Assembly: GCA_945910005.1 (NCBI GenBank)
Contig: CAMDTW010000216.1
Coordinates: 1-64,000 of the forward strand
DNA length: 64,000 bases
Reading direction: 5' to 3'
DNA from: Isoperla grammatica
Taxonomy: Eukaryota > Arthropoda > Insecta > Plecoptera > Perlodidae
This document shows positions 48,389-61,520 of this stretch, one piece after another. The notes under the pieces were generated by a model. It had not been told where the DNA came from and did no database searches. It saw only the letters and a program-made list of their open reading frames with translations. The translations under genes were made by a program, and so were the position numbers. How positions within the stretch are numbered: the stretch's first letter is position 1; each line of letters starts with the position of its first letter.

Positions 48389-50045
48389 ATGCATATTTTA
48401 ACCTAAAACGACGAAAAAACTCAATTTATGCATTTTCATTATACTCTTGAAGAATGCAACCTATAATTCTTATTTTTCGACGGAGGGTGTAACTTCTATA
48501 GAAGTTATCAAAATGTAACGAAGTGGACAAATTGTGCTTATTGGAGCCTGAAACGCTCTAAAACAATGATTTGTGCAATTTGGTTGAAACCCTTAGGAAT
48601 CCCAGCCGTATGCAAGATTCCTCTTGAAACTGGAAGTTTGTGGTAGATAGACTAAAATCAGCCAATTTCTATATTTTATGCATATTTTAACCAAAAACGA
48701 CAAAAAAACTTAATTTATGCATTTTCATTATACTCTTGAAGAATGCAGCCTATAATTCTTATTTTTTAACGGAGGGTGTAACTTCTATAGAAGTTATCGA
48801 AATGTGACGAAATGGACAAATTGTGCTTATTGGAGCCTACTAAAACGCTCTAAAACAACGATTTATCAACTTTGGTTGAAACCCTTAGGAATCCCGGCCG
48901 TATGCAAGATTCCTCTTAAAACTGGAAGTTTGTGGTAGATAGACTGAAATCAGCCAATTTCTATTTTTTATGCATATTTTAACCAAAAACGACGAAAAAA
49001 CTCAATTTATGCATTTTCATTATACTCTTGAAGAATGCAACCTATAATTCTTATTTTTCGACGGAGGGTGTAACTTCTATAGAAGTTATCGAAATGTGAC
49101 GAAATGGACAAATTGTGCTTATTGGAGCCTAAAACGCTCTAAAACAACGATTTGTGCAATTTGGTTGAAACCCTTAGGAATCCCAGCCGTATGCAAGATT
49201 CCTCTTAAAACTGGAAGTTTGTGGTACATAGACTAAAATCAGCCAATTTCTATATTTTATGCATATTTTAACCAAAAACGACGAAAAAACTCAATTTATG
49301 CATTTTCATTATACTCTTGAAGAATGCAACCTGTAATTCTTATTTTTCGACGGAGGGTGTAACTTCTATAGAAGTTATCGAAATGTGACGAAATGGACAA
49401 ATTGTGCTTATTGGAGCCTGAAACGCTCTAAAACAACGATTTGTGCAATTTGGTTGAAACCCTTAGGAATCCCAGCCGTATGCAAGATTCCTCTTAAAAC
49501 TGGAAGTTTGTGGTAGATAGACTAAAATCAGCCAATTTCTATATTTTATGCATATTTTAACCAAAAACGACGAAAAAACTCAATTTATGCATTTTCATTA
49601 CACTCTTGAAGAATGCAGCCTATAATTCTTATTTTTTAACGGAGGGTGTAACTTCTATAGAAGTTATCGAAATGTGACGAAATGGACAAATTGTGCTTAT
49701 TGGAGCCTGAAACGCTCTAAAACAACGATTTGTCAACTTTGGTTGAAACCCTTAGGAATCCCGGCCGTATGCAAGATTCCTCTTAAAACTGGAAGTTTGT
49801 GGTAGATAGACTAAAATCAGCCAATTTCTATATTTTATGCATATTTTAACCAAAAACGACGAAAAAACTCAATTTATGCATTTTCATTACACTCTTGAAG
49901 AATGCAACCTATAATTCTTATTTTTCGACGGAGGGTGTAACTTCTATAGAAGTTATCGAAATGTAACGAAGTGGACAAATTGTGCTTATTGGAGCCTGAA
50001 ACGCTCTAAAACAACGATTTGTGCAATTTGGTTGAAACCCTTAGG

Positions 50046-50087
50046 CTCTAAAACAACGATTTGTCAACTTTGGTTGAAACCCTTAGG
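50046..50087 (+). repeat. 42-bp internal duplication in monomer 173
   Basis: Copy of the insertion at 23041, exactly 27,005 bp downstream. Confidence 0.95.
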
Positions 50088-51900
50088 AATCCCGGCCGTA
50101 TGCAAGATTCCTCTTAAAACTGGAAGTTTGTGGTAGATAGACTGAAATCAGCCAATTTCTATTTTTTATGCATATTTTAACCAAAAACGACGAAAAAACT
50201 CAATTTATGCATTTTCATTATACTCTTGAAGAATGCAACCTATAATTCTTATTTTTCAACGGAGGGTGTAACTTCTATAGAAGTTATCGAAATGTGACGA
50301 AATGGACAAATTGTGCTTATTGGAGCCTGAAACGCTCTAAAACAACGATTTGTCAGCTTTGGTTGAAACCCTTAGGAATCCCGGCCGTATGCAAGATTTC
50401 TCTTAAAACTGGAAGTTTGTGGTAGATAGACTGAAATCAGCCAATTTCTATTTTTTATGCATATTTTAACCAAAAACGACGAAAAAACTCAATTTATGCA
50501 TTTTTATTATACTCTTGAAGAATGCAACCTATAATTCTTATTTTTCGACGGAGGGTGTAACTTCTATAGAAGTTATCGAAATGTGACAAAATGGACAAAT
50601 TGTGCTAATTGGAGCCTGAAACGCTCTAAAACAACGATTTGTCAACTTTGATTGAAACCCTTAGGAATCCCGGCCGTATGCAAGATTCCTCTTAAAACTG
50701 GAAGTTTGTGGTAGATAGACTGAAATCAGCCAATTTCTATTTTTTATGCATATTTTAACCAAAAACGACGAAAAACTCAATTTATGCATTTTCATTTTAC
50801 TCTTGAAGAATGCAACCTATAATTCTTATTTTTCGACGGAGGGTGTAACTTCTATAGAAGTTATCGAAATGTGACGAAATGGACAAATTGTGCTTATTGG
50901 AGCCTGAAACGCTCTAAAACAACGATTTGTGCAATTTGGTTGAAACCCTTAGGAATCCCAGCCGTATGCAAGATTCCTCTTAAAACTGGAAGTTTGTGGT
51001 ACATAGACTAAAATCAGCCAATTTCTATATTTTATGCATATTTTAACCAAAAACGACGAAAAAACTCAATTTATGCATTTTCATTATACTCTTGAAGAAT
51101 GCAGCCTATAATTCTTATTTTTCAACGGAGGGTGTAACTTCTATAGAAGTTATCGAAATGTGACGAAATGGACAAATTGTGCTTATTGGAGCCTAAAACG
51201 CTCTAAAACAACGATTTGTCAACTTTGGTTGAAACCCTTAGGAATCCCGGCCGTATGCAAGATTCCTCTTAAAACTGGAAGTTTGTGGTAGATAGACAGA
51301 AATCAGCCAATTTCTATTTTTTATGCATATTTTAACCAAAAACGACGAAAAAACTCAATTTATGTATTTTCATTATACTCTTGAAGAATGCAACCTATAA
51401 TTCTTATTTTTCGACGGACGGTGTAACTTCTATAGAAGTTATCGAAATGTGACGAAATGGACAAATTGTGCTTATTGGAGCCTAAAACGCTCTAAAACAA
51501 CGATTTGTGCAATTTGGTTGAAACCATTAGGAATCCCAGCCGTATGCAAGATTCCTCTTAAAACTGGAAGTTTGTGGTAGATAGACTAAAATCAGCCAAT
51601 TTCTATATTTTATGCATATTTTAACCGAAAACGACGAAAAAACTCAATTTATGCATTTTCATTATACTCTTGAAGAATGCAGCCTATAATTCTTATTTTT
51701 CAACGGATGGTGTAACTTCTATAGAAGTTATCGAAATGTGACGAAATGGACAATTTGTGCTTATTGGAGCCTGAAACGCTCTAAAACAACGATTTGTCAA
51801 CTTTGGTTGAAACCCTTAGGAATCCCGGCCGTATGCAAGATTCCTCTTTAAACTGGAAGTTTGTGGTAGATAGACTAAAATCAGCCAATTTCTATATTTT

Positions 51901-52189
51901 ATGCATATTTTAACCAAAAACGACCAAAAAACTCAATTAATGCATTTTCATAATACTCTTTCAGAATGCACACTATCATTATTATTTTTCAACGGTTGGT
52001 GTAACTTCTAAAGTAGTTATCGAAATGTGACGAAATTGACAAATTGTGCTTATTGGAGCCTGAAAAGCTCTAAAACAACGATTTGTCAACTTTGGTTGAA
52101 ACCCTTAGGAATCCCAGCCGTATGCAAGATTCCTCTTAAAACTGGAAGTTTGTGGAAGATAGACTGAAATCAGCCAATTTCTATATTTT
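51901..52189 (+). repeat. B-type monomer (B1), unit 180
   Basis: Partner of 24896 (offset 27,005), with ACTCAATTAATGC. Confidence 0.94.
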
Positions 52190-53344
52190 ATGCATATTTT
52201 AACCAAAAACGACGAAAAAACTCAATTTATGCATTTTCATTATTATCTTGAAGATTGCAGCCTATAATTCTTATTTTTCAACGGAGGGTGTAACTTCTAT
52301 AGAAGTTATCGAAATGTGACGAAATGGACAAATTGTGCTTATTGGAGCCTGAAACGCACTAAAACAACGATTTGTCAACTTTGGTTGAAACCCTTAGGAA
52401 TCCCGGCCGTATGCAAGATTCCTCTTAAAACTCGAAGTTTTTGGTAGATAGACTGAAATCAGCCAATTTCTATTTTTTATGCATATTTTAACCAAAAACG
52501 ACGAAAAAACTCAATTTATGCATTTTCATTATACTCTTGAAGAATGCAACCTATAATTCTTATTTTTCGACGGAGGGTGTAACTTCTATAGAAGTTATCG
52601 AAATGTGACGAAATGGACAAATTGTGCTTATTGGAGCCTAAAACGCTCTAAAACAACGATTTGTCAACTTTGGTTGAAACCCTTAGGAATCCCGGCCGTA
52701 TGCAAGATTCCTCTTAAAACTGGAAGTTTGTGGTAGATAGACTGAAATCAGCCAATTTCTATTTTTTATGCATATTTTAACAAAAACGACGAAAAAACTC
52801 AATTTATGCATTTTCATTATACTCTTGAAGAATGCAACCTATAATTCTTATTTTTCGACGGAGGGTGTAACTTCTATAGAAGTTATCGAAATGTGACGAA
52901 ATGGACAAATTGTGCTTATTGGAGCCTGAAACGCTCTTAAACAACGATTTGTGCAATTTGGTTGAAACCCTTAGGAATCCCAGCCGTATGCAAGATTCCT
53001 CTAAAAACTGGAAGTTTGTGGTAGACAGACTAAAATCAGCTAATTTCTATATTTTATGCATATTTTAACCAAAAACGACGAAAAAACTCAATTTATGCAT
53101 TTTCATTATACTCTTGAAGAATGCAGCCTATAATTCTTATTTTTCAACGGAGGGTGTAACTTCTATAGAAGTTATCGAAATGTGACGAAATGGACAATTT
53201 GTGCTTATTGGAGCCTGAAACGCTCTAAAACAACGATTTGTCAACTTTGGTTGAAACCCTTAGGAATCCCGGCCGTATGCAAGATTCCTCTTAAAACTGG
53301 AAGTTTGTGGTAGATAGACTAAAATCAGCCAATTTCTATATTTT

Positions 53345-53633
53345 ATGCATATTTTAACCAAAAACGACCAAAAAACTCAATTTATGCATTTTCATATAAC
53401 TCTTTCAGAATGCACACTAACATTATTATTTTTCAACGGTTGGTGTAACTTCTAAAGTAGTTATCAAAATGTGACGAAATGGACAAATAGTGCTTATTGG
53501 AGCCTGAAACGCTCTAAAACAACGATTTGTCAACTTTGGTTTAAACCCTTAGGAATCCCGGCCGTATGCAAGATTGCTCTTAAAACTGGAAGTTTGTGGT
53601 AGATAGACTGAAATCAGCCAATTTCTATTTTTT
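53345..53633 (+). repeat. B-type monomer (B2), unit 185
   Basis: Partner of 26340 (offset 27,005). Confidence 0.94.
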
Positions 53634-55657
53634 ATGCATATTTTAACCAAAAACGACGAAAAAACTCAATTTATGCATTTTGATTATACTCTTGAAGAAT
53701 GCAACCTATAATTCTTATTTTTCGACGGAGGGTGTAACTTCTATAGAAGTTATCGAAATGTGACGAAATGGACAAATTGTGCTTATTGGAGCCTGAAACG
53801 CTCTAAAACAACGATTTGTGCAATTTGGTTGAAACCCTTAGGAATCCCAGCCGTATGCAAGATTCGTCTTAAAACTGGAAGTTTGTGGTAGATAGACTAA
53901 AATCAGCCAATTTCTATATTTTATGCATATTTTAACCAAAAACGACGAAAAAACTCAATTTATGCATTTTCATTATACTCTTGAAGAATGCAGCCTATAA
54001 TTCTTATTTTTCAAAGGAGGGTGTAACTTCTATAGAAGTTATCGAAATGTGACGCAATGGACAAATTGTGCTTAATGGAGCCTGAAACGCTCTAAAACAA
54101 CGATTTGTCAACTTTGGTTGAAACCCTTAGGAATCCCGGCCGTATGCAAGATTTCTCTTAAAACTGGAAGTTTGTGGTAGATAGACTGAAATCAGCCAAT
54201 TTCTTTTTTTTTATGCATATTTTAACCAAAAACGACGAAAAAACTCAATTTATGCATTTTCATTATACTCTTGAAGAATGCAACCTATAATTCTTATTTT
54301 TCGACGGAGTGTGAAACTTCTATAGAAGTTATCGAAATGTGACGAAATGGAAAAATTGTGCTTATTGGAGCCTTAAACGCTCTAAAACAACGATTTGTGC
54401 AATTTGGTTGAAACCCTTAGGAATCCCAGCCGTATGCAAGATTCCTCTTAAAACTGGAAGTTTGTGGTACATAGACTAAAATCAGCCAATTTCTATATTT
54501 TATGCATATTTTTACCAAAAACGACGAAAAAACTCAATTTATGCATTTTCATTATACTCTTGAAAAATGCAACCTATAATTCTTATTTTTCGACGGAGGG
54601 TGTAACTTCTATAGAAGTTATCGAAATGTGACGAAATGGGCAAAATGTGCTTATTGGAGCCTGAAACGCTCTAAAACAACGATTTGTGCAATTTGGTTGA
54701 AACCCTTAGGAATCCCAGCCGTATGCAAGATTCCTCTTAAAACTGGAAGTTTGTGGTAGATAGACTAAAATCAGCCAATTTCTATATTTTATGCATATTT
54801 TAACCAAAAACGACGAAAAAACTCAATTTTTGCATTTTCATTATACTCTTGAAGAATGCAGCCTATAATTCTTATTTTTCAACGGAGGGTGTAACTTCTA
54901 TAGAAGTTATCGAAATGTGACGAAATGGACAATTTGTGCTTATTGGAGCCTGAAACGCTCTAAAACAACGATTTGTCAACTTTGGTTGAAACCCTTAGGA
55001 ATCCCAGCCGTATGCAAGATTCCTCTTAAAACTGGAAGTTTGTGGTAGATAGACTGAAATCAGCCAATTTCTATATTTTATGCATATTTTAACCAAAAAC
55101 GACGAAAAAACTCAATTTATGCATTTTCATTATACTCTTGAAGAATGCAGCCTATAATTCTTATTTTTCAACGGAGGGTGTAACTTCTATAGAAGTTATC
55201 GAAATGTGACGAAATGGACAAATGGAGCTTATTGGAGCCTTAAACGCTCTAAAACAACGATTTGTCAACTTTGGTTGAAACCCTTAGGAATCCCAGCCGT
55301 ATGCAAGATTCCTCTTAAAACTGGAAGTTTGTGGTAGATAGACTGAAATCAGCCAATTTCTATTTTTTATGCATATTTTAACCAAAAACGACGAAAAAAC
55401 GCAATTTATGCATTTTCATTATACTCTTGAAGAATGCAGCCTATAATTCTTATTTTTCAACGGAGGGTGTAACTTCTATAGAAGTAATCGAAATGTGACG
55501 AAATGGACAAATTGTGCTTATTGGAGCCTGAAACGCTCTAAAACAACGATTTGTCAACTTTGGTTGAAACACTTAGGAATCCCAGCTGTATGCAAGATTC
55601 CTCTTAAAACTCGAAGTTTGTGGTAGATAGACTGAAATCAGCCAATTTCTATATTTT

Positions 55658-55946
55658 ATCCATATTTAAACCAAAAACGCAAAAAAAACTCAATTTATGC
55701 ATTTTCATAATACTCTTTCAGAATGCATACTAACATTATTATTTTTCAACGGTTGGTGTAACTTCTATAGAAGTTATCGAAATGTGACGAAATGGACAAA
55801 TTTTGCTTATTGGAGCCTAAAACGCTCTAAAACAACGATTTGTCAACTTTGGTTGAAACCCTTAGGAATCCCGGCCGTATGCAAGATTCCTCTTAAAACT
55901 GGAAGTTTGTGGTAGATAGACTGAAATCAGCCAATTTCTATTTTTT
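55658..55946 (+). repeat. Chimeric B/A monomer, unit 193
   Basis: Partner of 28653 (offset 27,005); B1 start, A-type palindrome. Confidence 0.94.
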
Positions 55947-56855
55947 ATGCATATTTTAACCAAAAACGACGAAAAAACTCAATTTATGCATTTTCATTAT
56001 ACTCTTGAAGAATGCAACCTATAATTCTTATTTTTCAACGGAGGGTGTAACTTCTATAGAAGTTATCGAAATGTAACGAAATGGACAATTTGTGCTTATT
56101 GGAGCCTGAAACGCTCTAAAACAACGATTTGTGCAATTTAGTTGAAACCCTTAGGAATCCCAGCCGTATGCAAGATTCCTCTTAAAACTGGAAGTTTGTG
56201 GTAGATAGACTAAAATCAGCCAATTTCTATATTTTATGCATATTTTAACCAAAAACGACGAAAAAACTCAATGTATGCATTTTCATTATACTCTTGAAGA
56301 ATGCAGCCTATAATTCTTATTTTTCAACGGAGGGTGTAACTTCTATAGAAGTTATCGAAATGTGACGAAATGGACAATTTGTGCTTATTGGAGCCTGAAA
56401 CGCTCTAAAACAACGATTTGTCAACTTTGGTTGAAACCCTTAGGAATCCCGGCCGTATGCAAGATTCCTCTTAAAACTGGAAGTTTGTGGTAGATAGACT
56501 AAAATCAGCCAATTTCTATATTTTATGCATATTTTAACCAAAAACGACGAAAAAACTCAATTTATGCATTTTCATTACACTCTTGAAGAATGCAACCTAT
56601 AATTCTTATTTTTCGACGGAGGGTGTAACTTCTATATAAGTTATCGAAATGTAACGAAGTGGACAAATTGTGCTTATTGGAGCCTGAAACGCTCTAAAAC
56701 AACGATTTGTGCAATTTGGTTGAAATCCTTAGGCTCTAAAACAACGATTTGTCAACTTTGGTTGAAACCCTTAGGAATTCCGGCCGTATGCAAGATTCCT
56801 CTTAAAACTGGAAGTTTGTGGTAGATAGACTGAAATCAGCCAATTTCTATATTTT
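55947..56855 (+). repeat. Connector between HOR copies 5 and 6, monomers 194-196
   Basis: Monomer starts: 55947, 56236, 56525. It is the 27,005-bp-shifted copy of 28942-29850, with the GTGCAATTTAGTTG, ACTCAATGTATGC and CTATATAAG markers and a 331-bp unit. Confidence 0.93.
56734..56775 (+). repeat. 42-bp internal duplication in monomer 196
   Basis: Copy of the insertion at 29729, exactly 27,005 bp downstream, with the same GAAATCC and GGAATTCC changes. Confidence 0.95.
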
Positions 56856-58589
56856 ATGCATATTTTAACCAAAAACGACGAAAAAACTCAATTTATGCAT
56901 TTTCATTATACTCTTGAAGAATGCAACCTATAATTCTTATTTTTCAACGGAGGGTGTAACTTCTATAGAAGTTATCGAAATGTGACGAAATGGACAAATT
57001 GTGCTTATTGGAGCCTGAAACGCTCTAAAACAACGATTTGTCAGCTTTGGTTGAAACCCTTAGGAATCCCGGCCGTATGCAAGATTTCTCTTAAAACTGG
57101 AAGTTTGTGGTAGATAGACTGAAATCAGCCAATTTCTATTTTTTATGCATATTTTAACCAAAAACGACGAAAAAACTCAATTTATGCATTTTTATTATAC
57201 TCTTGAAGAATGCAACCTATAATTCTTATTTTTCGACGGAGGGTGTAACTTCTATTGAAGTTATCGAAATGTGACAAAATGGACAAATTGTGCTAATTGG
57301 AGCCTGAAACGCTCTAAAACAACGATTTGTCAACTTTGATTGAAACCCTTAGGAATCCCGGCCGTATGCAAGATTCCTCTTAAAACTGGAAGTTTGTGGT
57401 AGATAGACTGAAATCAGCCAATTTCTATTTTTTATGCATATTTTAACCAAAAACGACGAAAAAACTCAATTTATGCATTTTCAATTTACTCTTGAAGAAT
57501 GCAACCTATAATTCTTCTTTTTCGACGGAGGGTGTAACTTCTATAGAAGTTATCGAAATGTGACGAAATGGACAAATTGTGCTTATTGGAGCCTGAAACG
57601 CTCTAAAACAACGATTTGTGCAATTTGGTTGAAACCCTTAGGAATCCCAGCCGTATGCAAGATTCCTCTTAAAACTGGAAGTTTGTGGTACATAGACTAA
57701 AATCAGCCAATTTCTATATTTTATGCATATTTTAACCAAAAACGACGAAAAAACTCAATTTATGCATTTTCATTATACTCTTGAAGAATGCAGCCTATAA
57801 TTCTTATTTTTCAACGGAGGGTGTAACTTCTATGGAAGTTATCGAAATGTGACGAAATGGACAAATTGTGCTTATTGGAGCCTAAAACGCTCTAAAACAA
57901 CGATTTGTCAACTTTGGTTGAAACCCTTAGGAATCCCGGCCGTATGCAAGATTCCTCTTAAAACTGGAAGTTTGTGGTAGATAGACAGAAATCGGCCAAT
58001 TTCTATTTTTTATGCATATTTTAACCAAAAACGACGAAAAAACTCAATTTATGTATTTTCATTATACTCTTGAAGAATGCAACCTATAATTCTTATTTTT
58101 CGACGGACGGTGTAACTTCTATAGAAGTTATCGAAATGTGACGAAATGGACAAATTGTGCTTATTGGAGCCTAAAACGCTCTAAAACAACGATTTGTGCA
58201 ATTTGGTTGAAACCATTAGGAATCCCAGCCGTATGCAAGATTCCTCTTAAAACTGGAAGTTTGTGGTAGATAGACTAAAATCAGCCAATTTCTATATTTT
58301 ATGCATATTTTAACCGAAAACGACGAAAAAACTCAATTTATGCATTTTCATTATACTCTTGAAGAATGCAGCCTATAATTCTTATTTTTCAACGGAGGGT
58401 GTAACTTCTATAGAAGTTATCGAAATGTAACGAAATGGACAATTTGTGCTTATTGGAGCCTGAAACGCTCTAAAACAACGATTTGTCAACTTTGGTTGAA
58501 ACCCTTAGGAATCCCGGCCGTATGCAAGATTCCTCTTTAAACTGGAAGTTTGTGGTAGATAGACTAAAATCAGCCAATTTCTATATTGT

Positions 58590-58878
58590 ATGCATATTTT
58601 AACCAAAAACGACCAAAAAACTCAATTAATGCATTTTTATAATACTCTTTCAGAATGCACACTATCATTATTATTTTTCAACGGTTGGTGTAACTTCTAA
58701 AGTAGTTATCGAAATGTGACGAAATGGACAAATTGTGCTTATTGGAGCCTGAAAAGCTCTAAAACAACGATTTGTCAACTTTGGTTGAAACCCTTAGGAA
58801 TCCCAGCCGTATGCAAGATTCCTCTTAAAACTGGAAGTTTGTGGAAGATAGACTGAAATCAGCCAATTTCTATATTTT
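58590..58878 (+). repeat. B-type monomer (B1), unit 203
   Basis: Partner of 31585 (offset 27,005). Confidence 0.94.
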
Positions 58879-60033
58879 ATGCATATTTTAACCAAAAACG
58901 ACGAAAAAACTCAATTTATGCATTTTCATTATTCTCTTGAAGAATGCAGCCTATAATTCTTATTTTTCAACGGAGGGTGTAACTTCTATAGAAGTTATCG
59001 AAATGTGACGAAATGGACAAATTGTGCTTATTGGAGCCTGAAACGCACTAAAACAACGATTTGTCAACTTTGGTTGAAACCCTTAGGAATCCCGGCCGTA
59101 TGCAAGATTCCTCTTAAAACTCGAAGTTTTTGGTAGATAGACTGAAATCAGCCAATTTCTATTTTGTATGCATATTTTAACCAAAAACGACGAAAAAACT
59201 CAATTTATGCATTTTCATTATACTCTTGAAGAATGCAACCTATAATTCTTATTTTTCGACGGAGGGTGTAACTTCTATAGAAGTTATCGAAATGTGACGA
59301 AATGGACAAATTCTGCTTATTGGAGCCTAAAACGCTCTAAAACAACGATTTGTCAACTTTGGTTGAAACCCTTAGGAATCCCGGCCGTATGCAAGATTCC
59401 TCTTAAAACTGGAAGTTTGTGGTAGATAGACTGAAATCAGCCAATTTCTATTTTTTATGCATATTTTAACAAAAACGACGAAAAAACTCAATTTATGCAT
59501 TTTCATTATACTCTTGAAGAATGCAACCTATAATTCTTATTTTTCGACGGAGGGTGTAACTTCTATAGAAGTTATCGAAATGTGACGAAATGGACAAATT
59601 GTGCTTATTGGAGCCTGAAACGCTCTAAAACAACGATTTGTGCAATTTGGTTTAAACCCTTAGGAATCCCAGCCGTATGCAAGATTCCTCTAAAAACTGG
59701 AAGTTTGTGGTAGACAGACTAAAATCAGCCAATTTCTATATTTTATGCATATTTTAACCAAAAACGACGAAAAAACTCAATTTATGCATTTTCATTATAC
59801 TCTTGAAGAATGCAGCCTATAATTCTTATTTTTCAACGGAGGGTGTAACTTCTATAGAAGTTATCGAAATGTGACGAAATGGACAATTTGTGCTTATTGG
59901 AGCCTGAAACGCTCTAAAACAACGATTTGTCAACTTTGGTTGAAACCCTTAGGAATCCCGGCCGTATGCAAGATTCCTCTTAAAACTGGAAGTTTGTGGT
60001 AGATAGACTAAAATCAGCCAATTTCTATATTTT

Positions 60034-60321
60034 ATGCATATTTTAACCAAAAACGACCAAAAAACTCAATTTATGCATTTTCATATAACTCTTTCAGAAT
60101 GCACACTAACATTATTATTTTTCAACGGTTGGTGTAACTTCTAAAGTAGTTATCAAAATGTGACGAAATGGACAAATAGTGCTTATTGGAGCCTGAAACG
60201 CTCTAAAACACGATTTGTCAACTTTGGTTTAAACCCTTAGGAATCCCGGCCGTATGCAAGATTGCTCTTAAAACTGGAAGTTTGTGGTAGATAGACTGAA
60301 ATCAGCCAATTTCTATTTTTT
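60034..60321 (+). repeat. B-type monomer (B2), unit 208
   Basis: Shares its proximal half with 33029 (offset 27,005) but keeps the GTCAACTTTGGTTTAAACCC distal half of 26340, with one base lost in AAAACACGATT. It is the non-chimeric counterpart of unit 115. Confidence 0.94.
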
Positions 60322-61398
60322 ATGCATATTTTAACCAAAAACGACGAAAAAACTCAATTTATGCATTTTCATTATACTCTTGAAGAATGCAACCTATAAT
60401 TCTTATTTTTCGACGGAGGGTGTAACTTCTATAGAAGTTATCGAAATGTGACGAAATGGACAAATTGTGCTTATTGGAGCCTGAAACGCTCTAAAACAAC
60501 GATTTGTGCAATTTGGTTGAAACCCTTAGGAATCCCAGCCGTATGCAAGATTCGTCTTAAAACTGGAAGTTTGTGGTAGATAGACTAAAATCAGCCAATT
60601 TCTATATTTTATGCATATTTTAACCAAAAACGACGAAAAAACTCAATTTATGCATTTTCATTATACTCTACAAGAATGCAGCCTATAATTCTTATTTTTC
60701 AAAGGAGGGTGTAACTTCTATAGAAGTTATCGAAATGTGACGCAATGGACAAATTGTGCTTATTGGAGCCTGAAACGCTCTAAAACAACGATTTGTCAAC
60801 TTTGGTTGAAACCCTTAGGAATCCCGGCCGTATGCAAGATTTCTCTTAAAACTGGAAGTTTGTGGTAGATAGACTGAAATCAGCCAATTTCTTTTTTTTT
60901 ATGCATATTTTAACCAAAAACGACGAAAAAACTCAATTTATGCATTTTCATTATACTCTTGAAGAATGCAACCTATAATTCTTATTTTTCGACGGAGTGT
61001 GAAACTTCTATAGAAGTTATCGAAATGTGACGAAATGGAAAAATTGTGCTTATTGGAGCCTGAAACGCTCTAAAACAACGATTTGTGCAATTTGGTTGAA
61101 ACCCTTAGGAATCCCAGCCGTATGCAAGATTCCTCTTAAAACTGGAAGTTTGTGGTACATAGACTAAAATCAGCCAATTTCTATATTTTATGCATATTTT
61201 TACCAAAAACGACGAAAAAACTCAATTTATGCATTTTCATTATACTCTTGAAGAATGCAACCTATAATTCTTATTTTTCGACGGACGGTGTAACTTCTAT
61301 AGAAGTTATCGAAATGTGACGAAATGGACAAATTGTGCTTATTGGAGCCTGAAACGCTCTAAAACAACGATTTGTGCAATTTGGTTGAAACCCTTAGG

Positions 61399-61440
61399 CT
61401 CTAAAACAACGATTTGTCAACTTTGGTTGAAACCCTTAGG
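61399..61440 (+). repeat. 42-bp internal duplication in monomer 212
   Basis: Same join as at 23041, but the proximal part of this unit is the ATTTTTACC type with CGGACGG, unlike the other five. The duplicated segment has therefore been moved onto a different 5' half by recombination. Confidence 0.94.
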
Positions 61441-61520
61441 AATCCCGGCCGTATGCAAGATTCCTCTTAAAACTGGAAGTTTGTGGTAGATAGACTGAAA
61501 TCAGCCAATTTCTATTTTTT

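Larger units (their letters stand above)
47522..50167 (+). repeat. Connector before HOR copy 5, monomers 165-173
   Basis: Monomer starts: 47522, 47811, 48100, 48389, 48678, 48970, 49259, 49548, 49837. It is the 27,005-bp-shifted copy of 20517-23162, with all its odd units: TAGACGTTATCG, ATGTTACGAAATGG, GTCCACTTT, the 292-bp unit and the 331-bp unit. Confidence 0.93.
50168..55946 (+). repeat. HOR copy 5, monomers 174-193
   Basis: Monomer starts: 50168, 50457, 50746, 51034, 51323, 51612, 51901, 52190, 52479, 52768, 53056, 53345, 53634, 53923, 54213, 54502, 54791, 55080, 55369, 55658. Every start is exactly 27,005 bp after one in copy 2. It has the extra unit (52479) and the terminal B/A chimera (55658). 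Confidence 0.93.
42608..60210 (+). repeat. 17.6-kb segmental duplication, right copy (offset 27,005 bp)
   Basis: Partner of 15603-33205. The left limit lies at the unit boundary near 42600: the unit before it (42319) is not the partner of the one at 15314. At the right limit the unit at 60034 has lost one base (AAAACACGATT) and then follows the GTCAACTTTGGTTTAAACCC type, where the left copy switches type. Confidence 0.93.
56856..61520 (+). repeat. HOR copy 6, monomers 197-212
   Basis: Monomer starts: 56856, 57145, 57434, 57723, 58012, 58301, 58590, 58879, 59168, 59457, 59745, 60034, 60322, 60611, 60901, 61190. It tracks copy 3 at offset 27,005 to about 60210. Where copy 3 breaks off, this one goes on as copies 2 and 5 do: GATTCGTC, CAAAGGAGGG, GGAGTGTGAAAC, ATTTTTACC. 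Its last unit (61190) starts as the ATTTTTACC type and ends with the 42-bp duplication, so it is a second kind of truncation. Confidence 0.92.

Noticed and set aside
42608..60210. Calling the 27,005-bp copy an assembly artefact outright
   Set aside because: A few private differences exist between the copies and the end points differ in structure (chimera at 33029, one-base loss at 60034). Without reads I cannot decide, so it is reported as a duplication to be verified.
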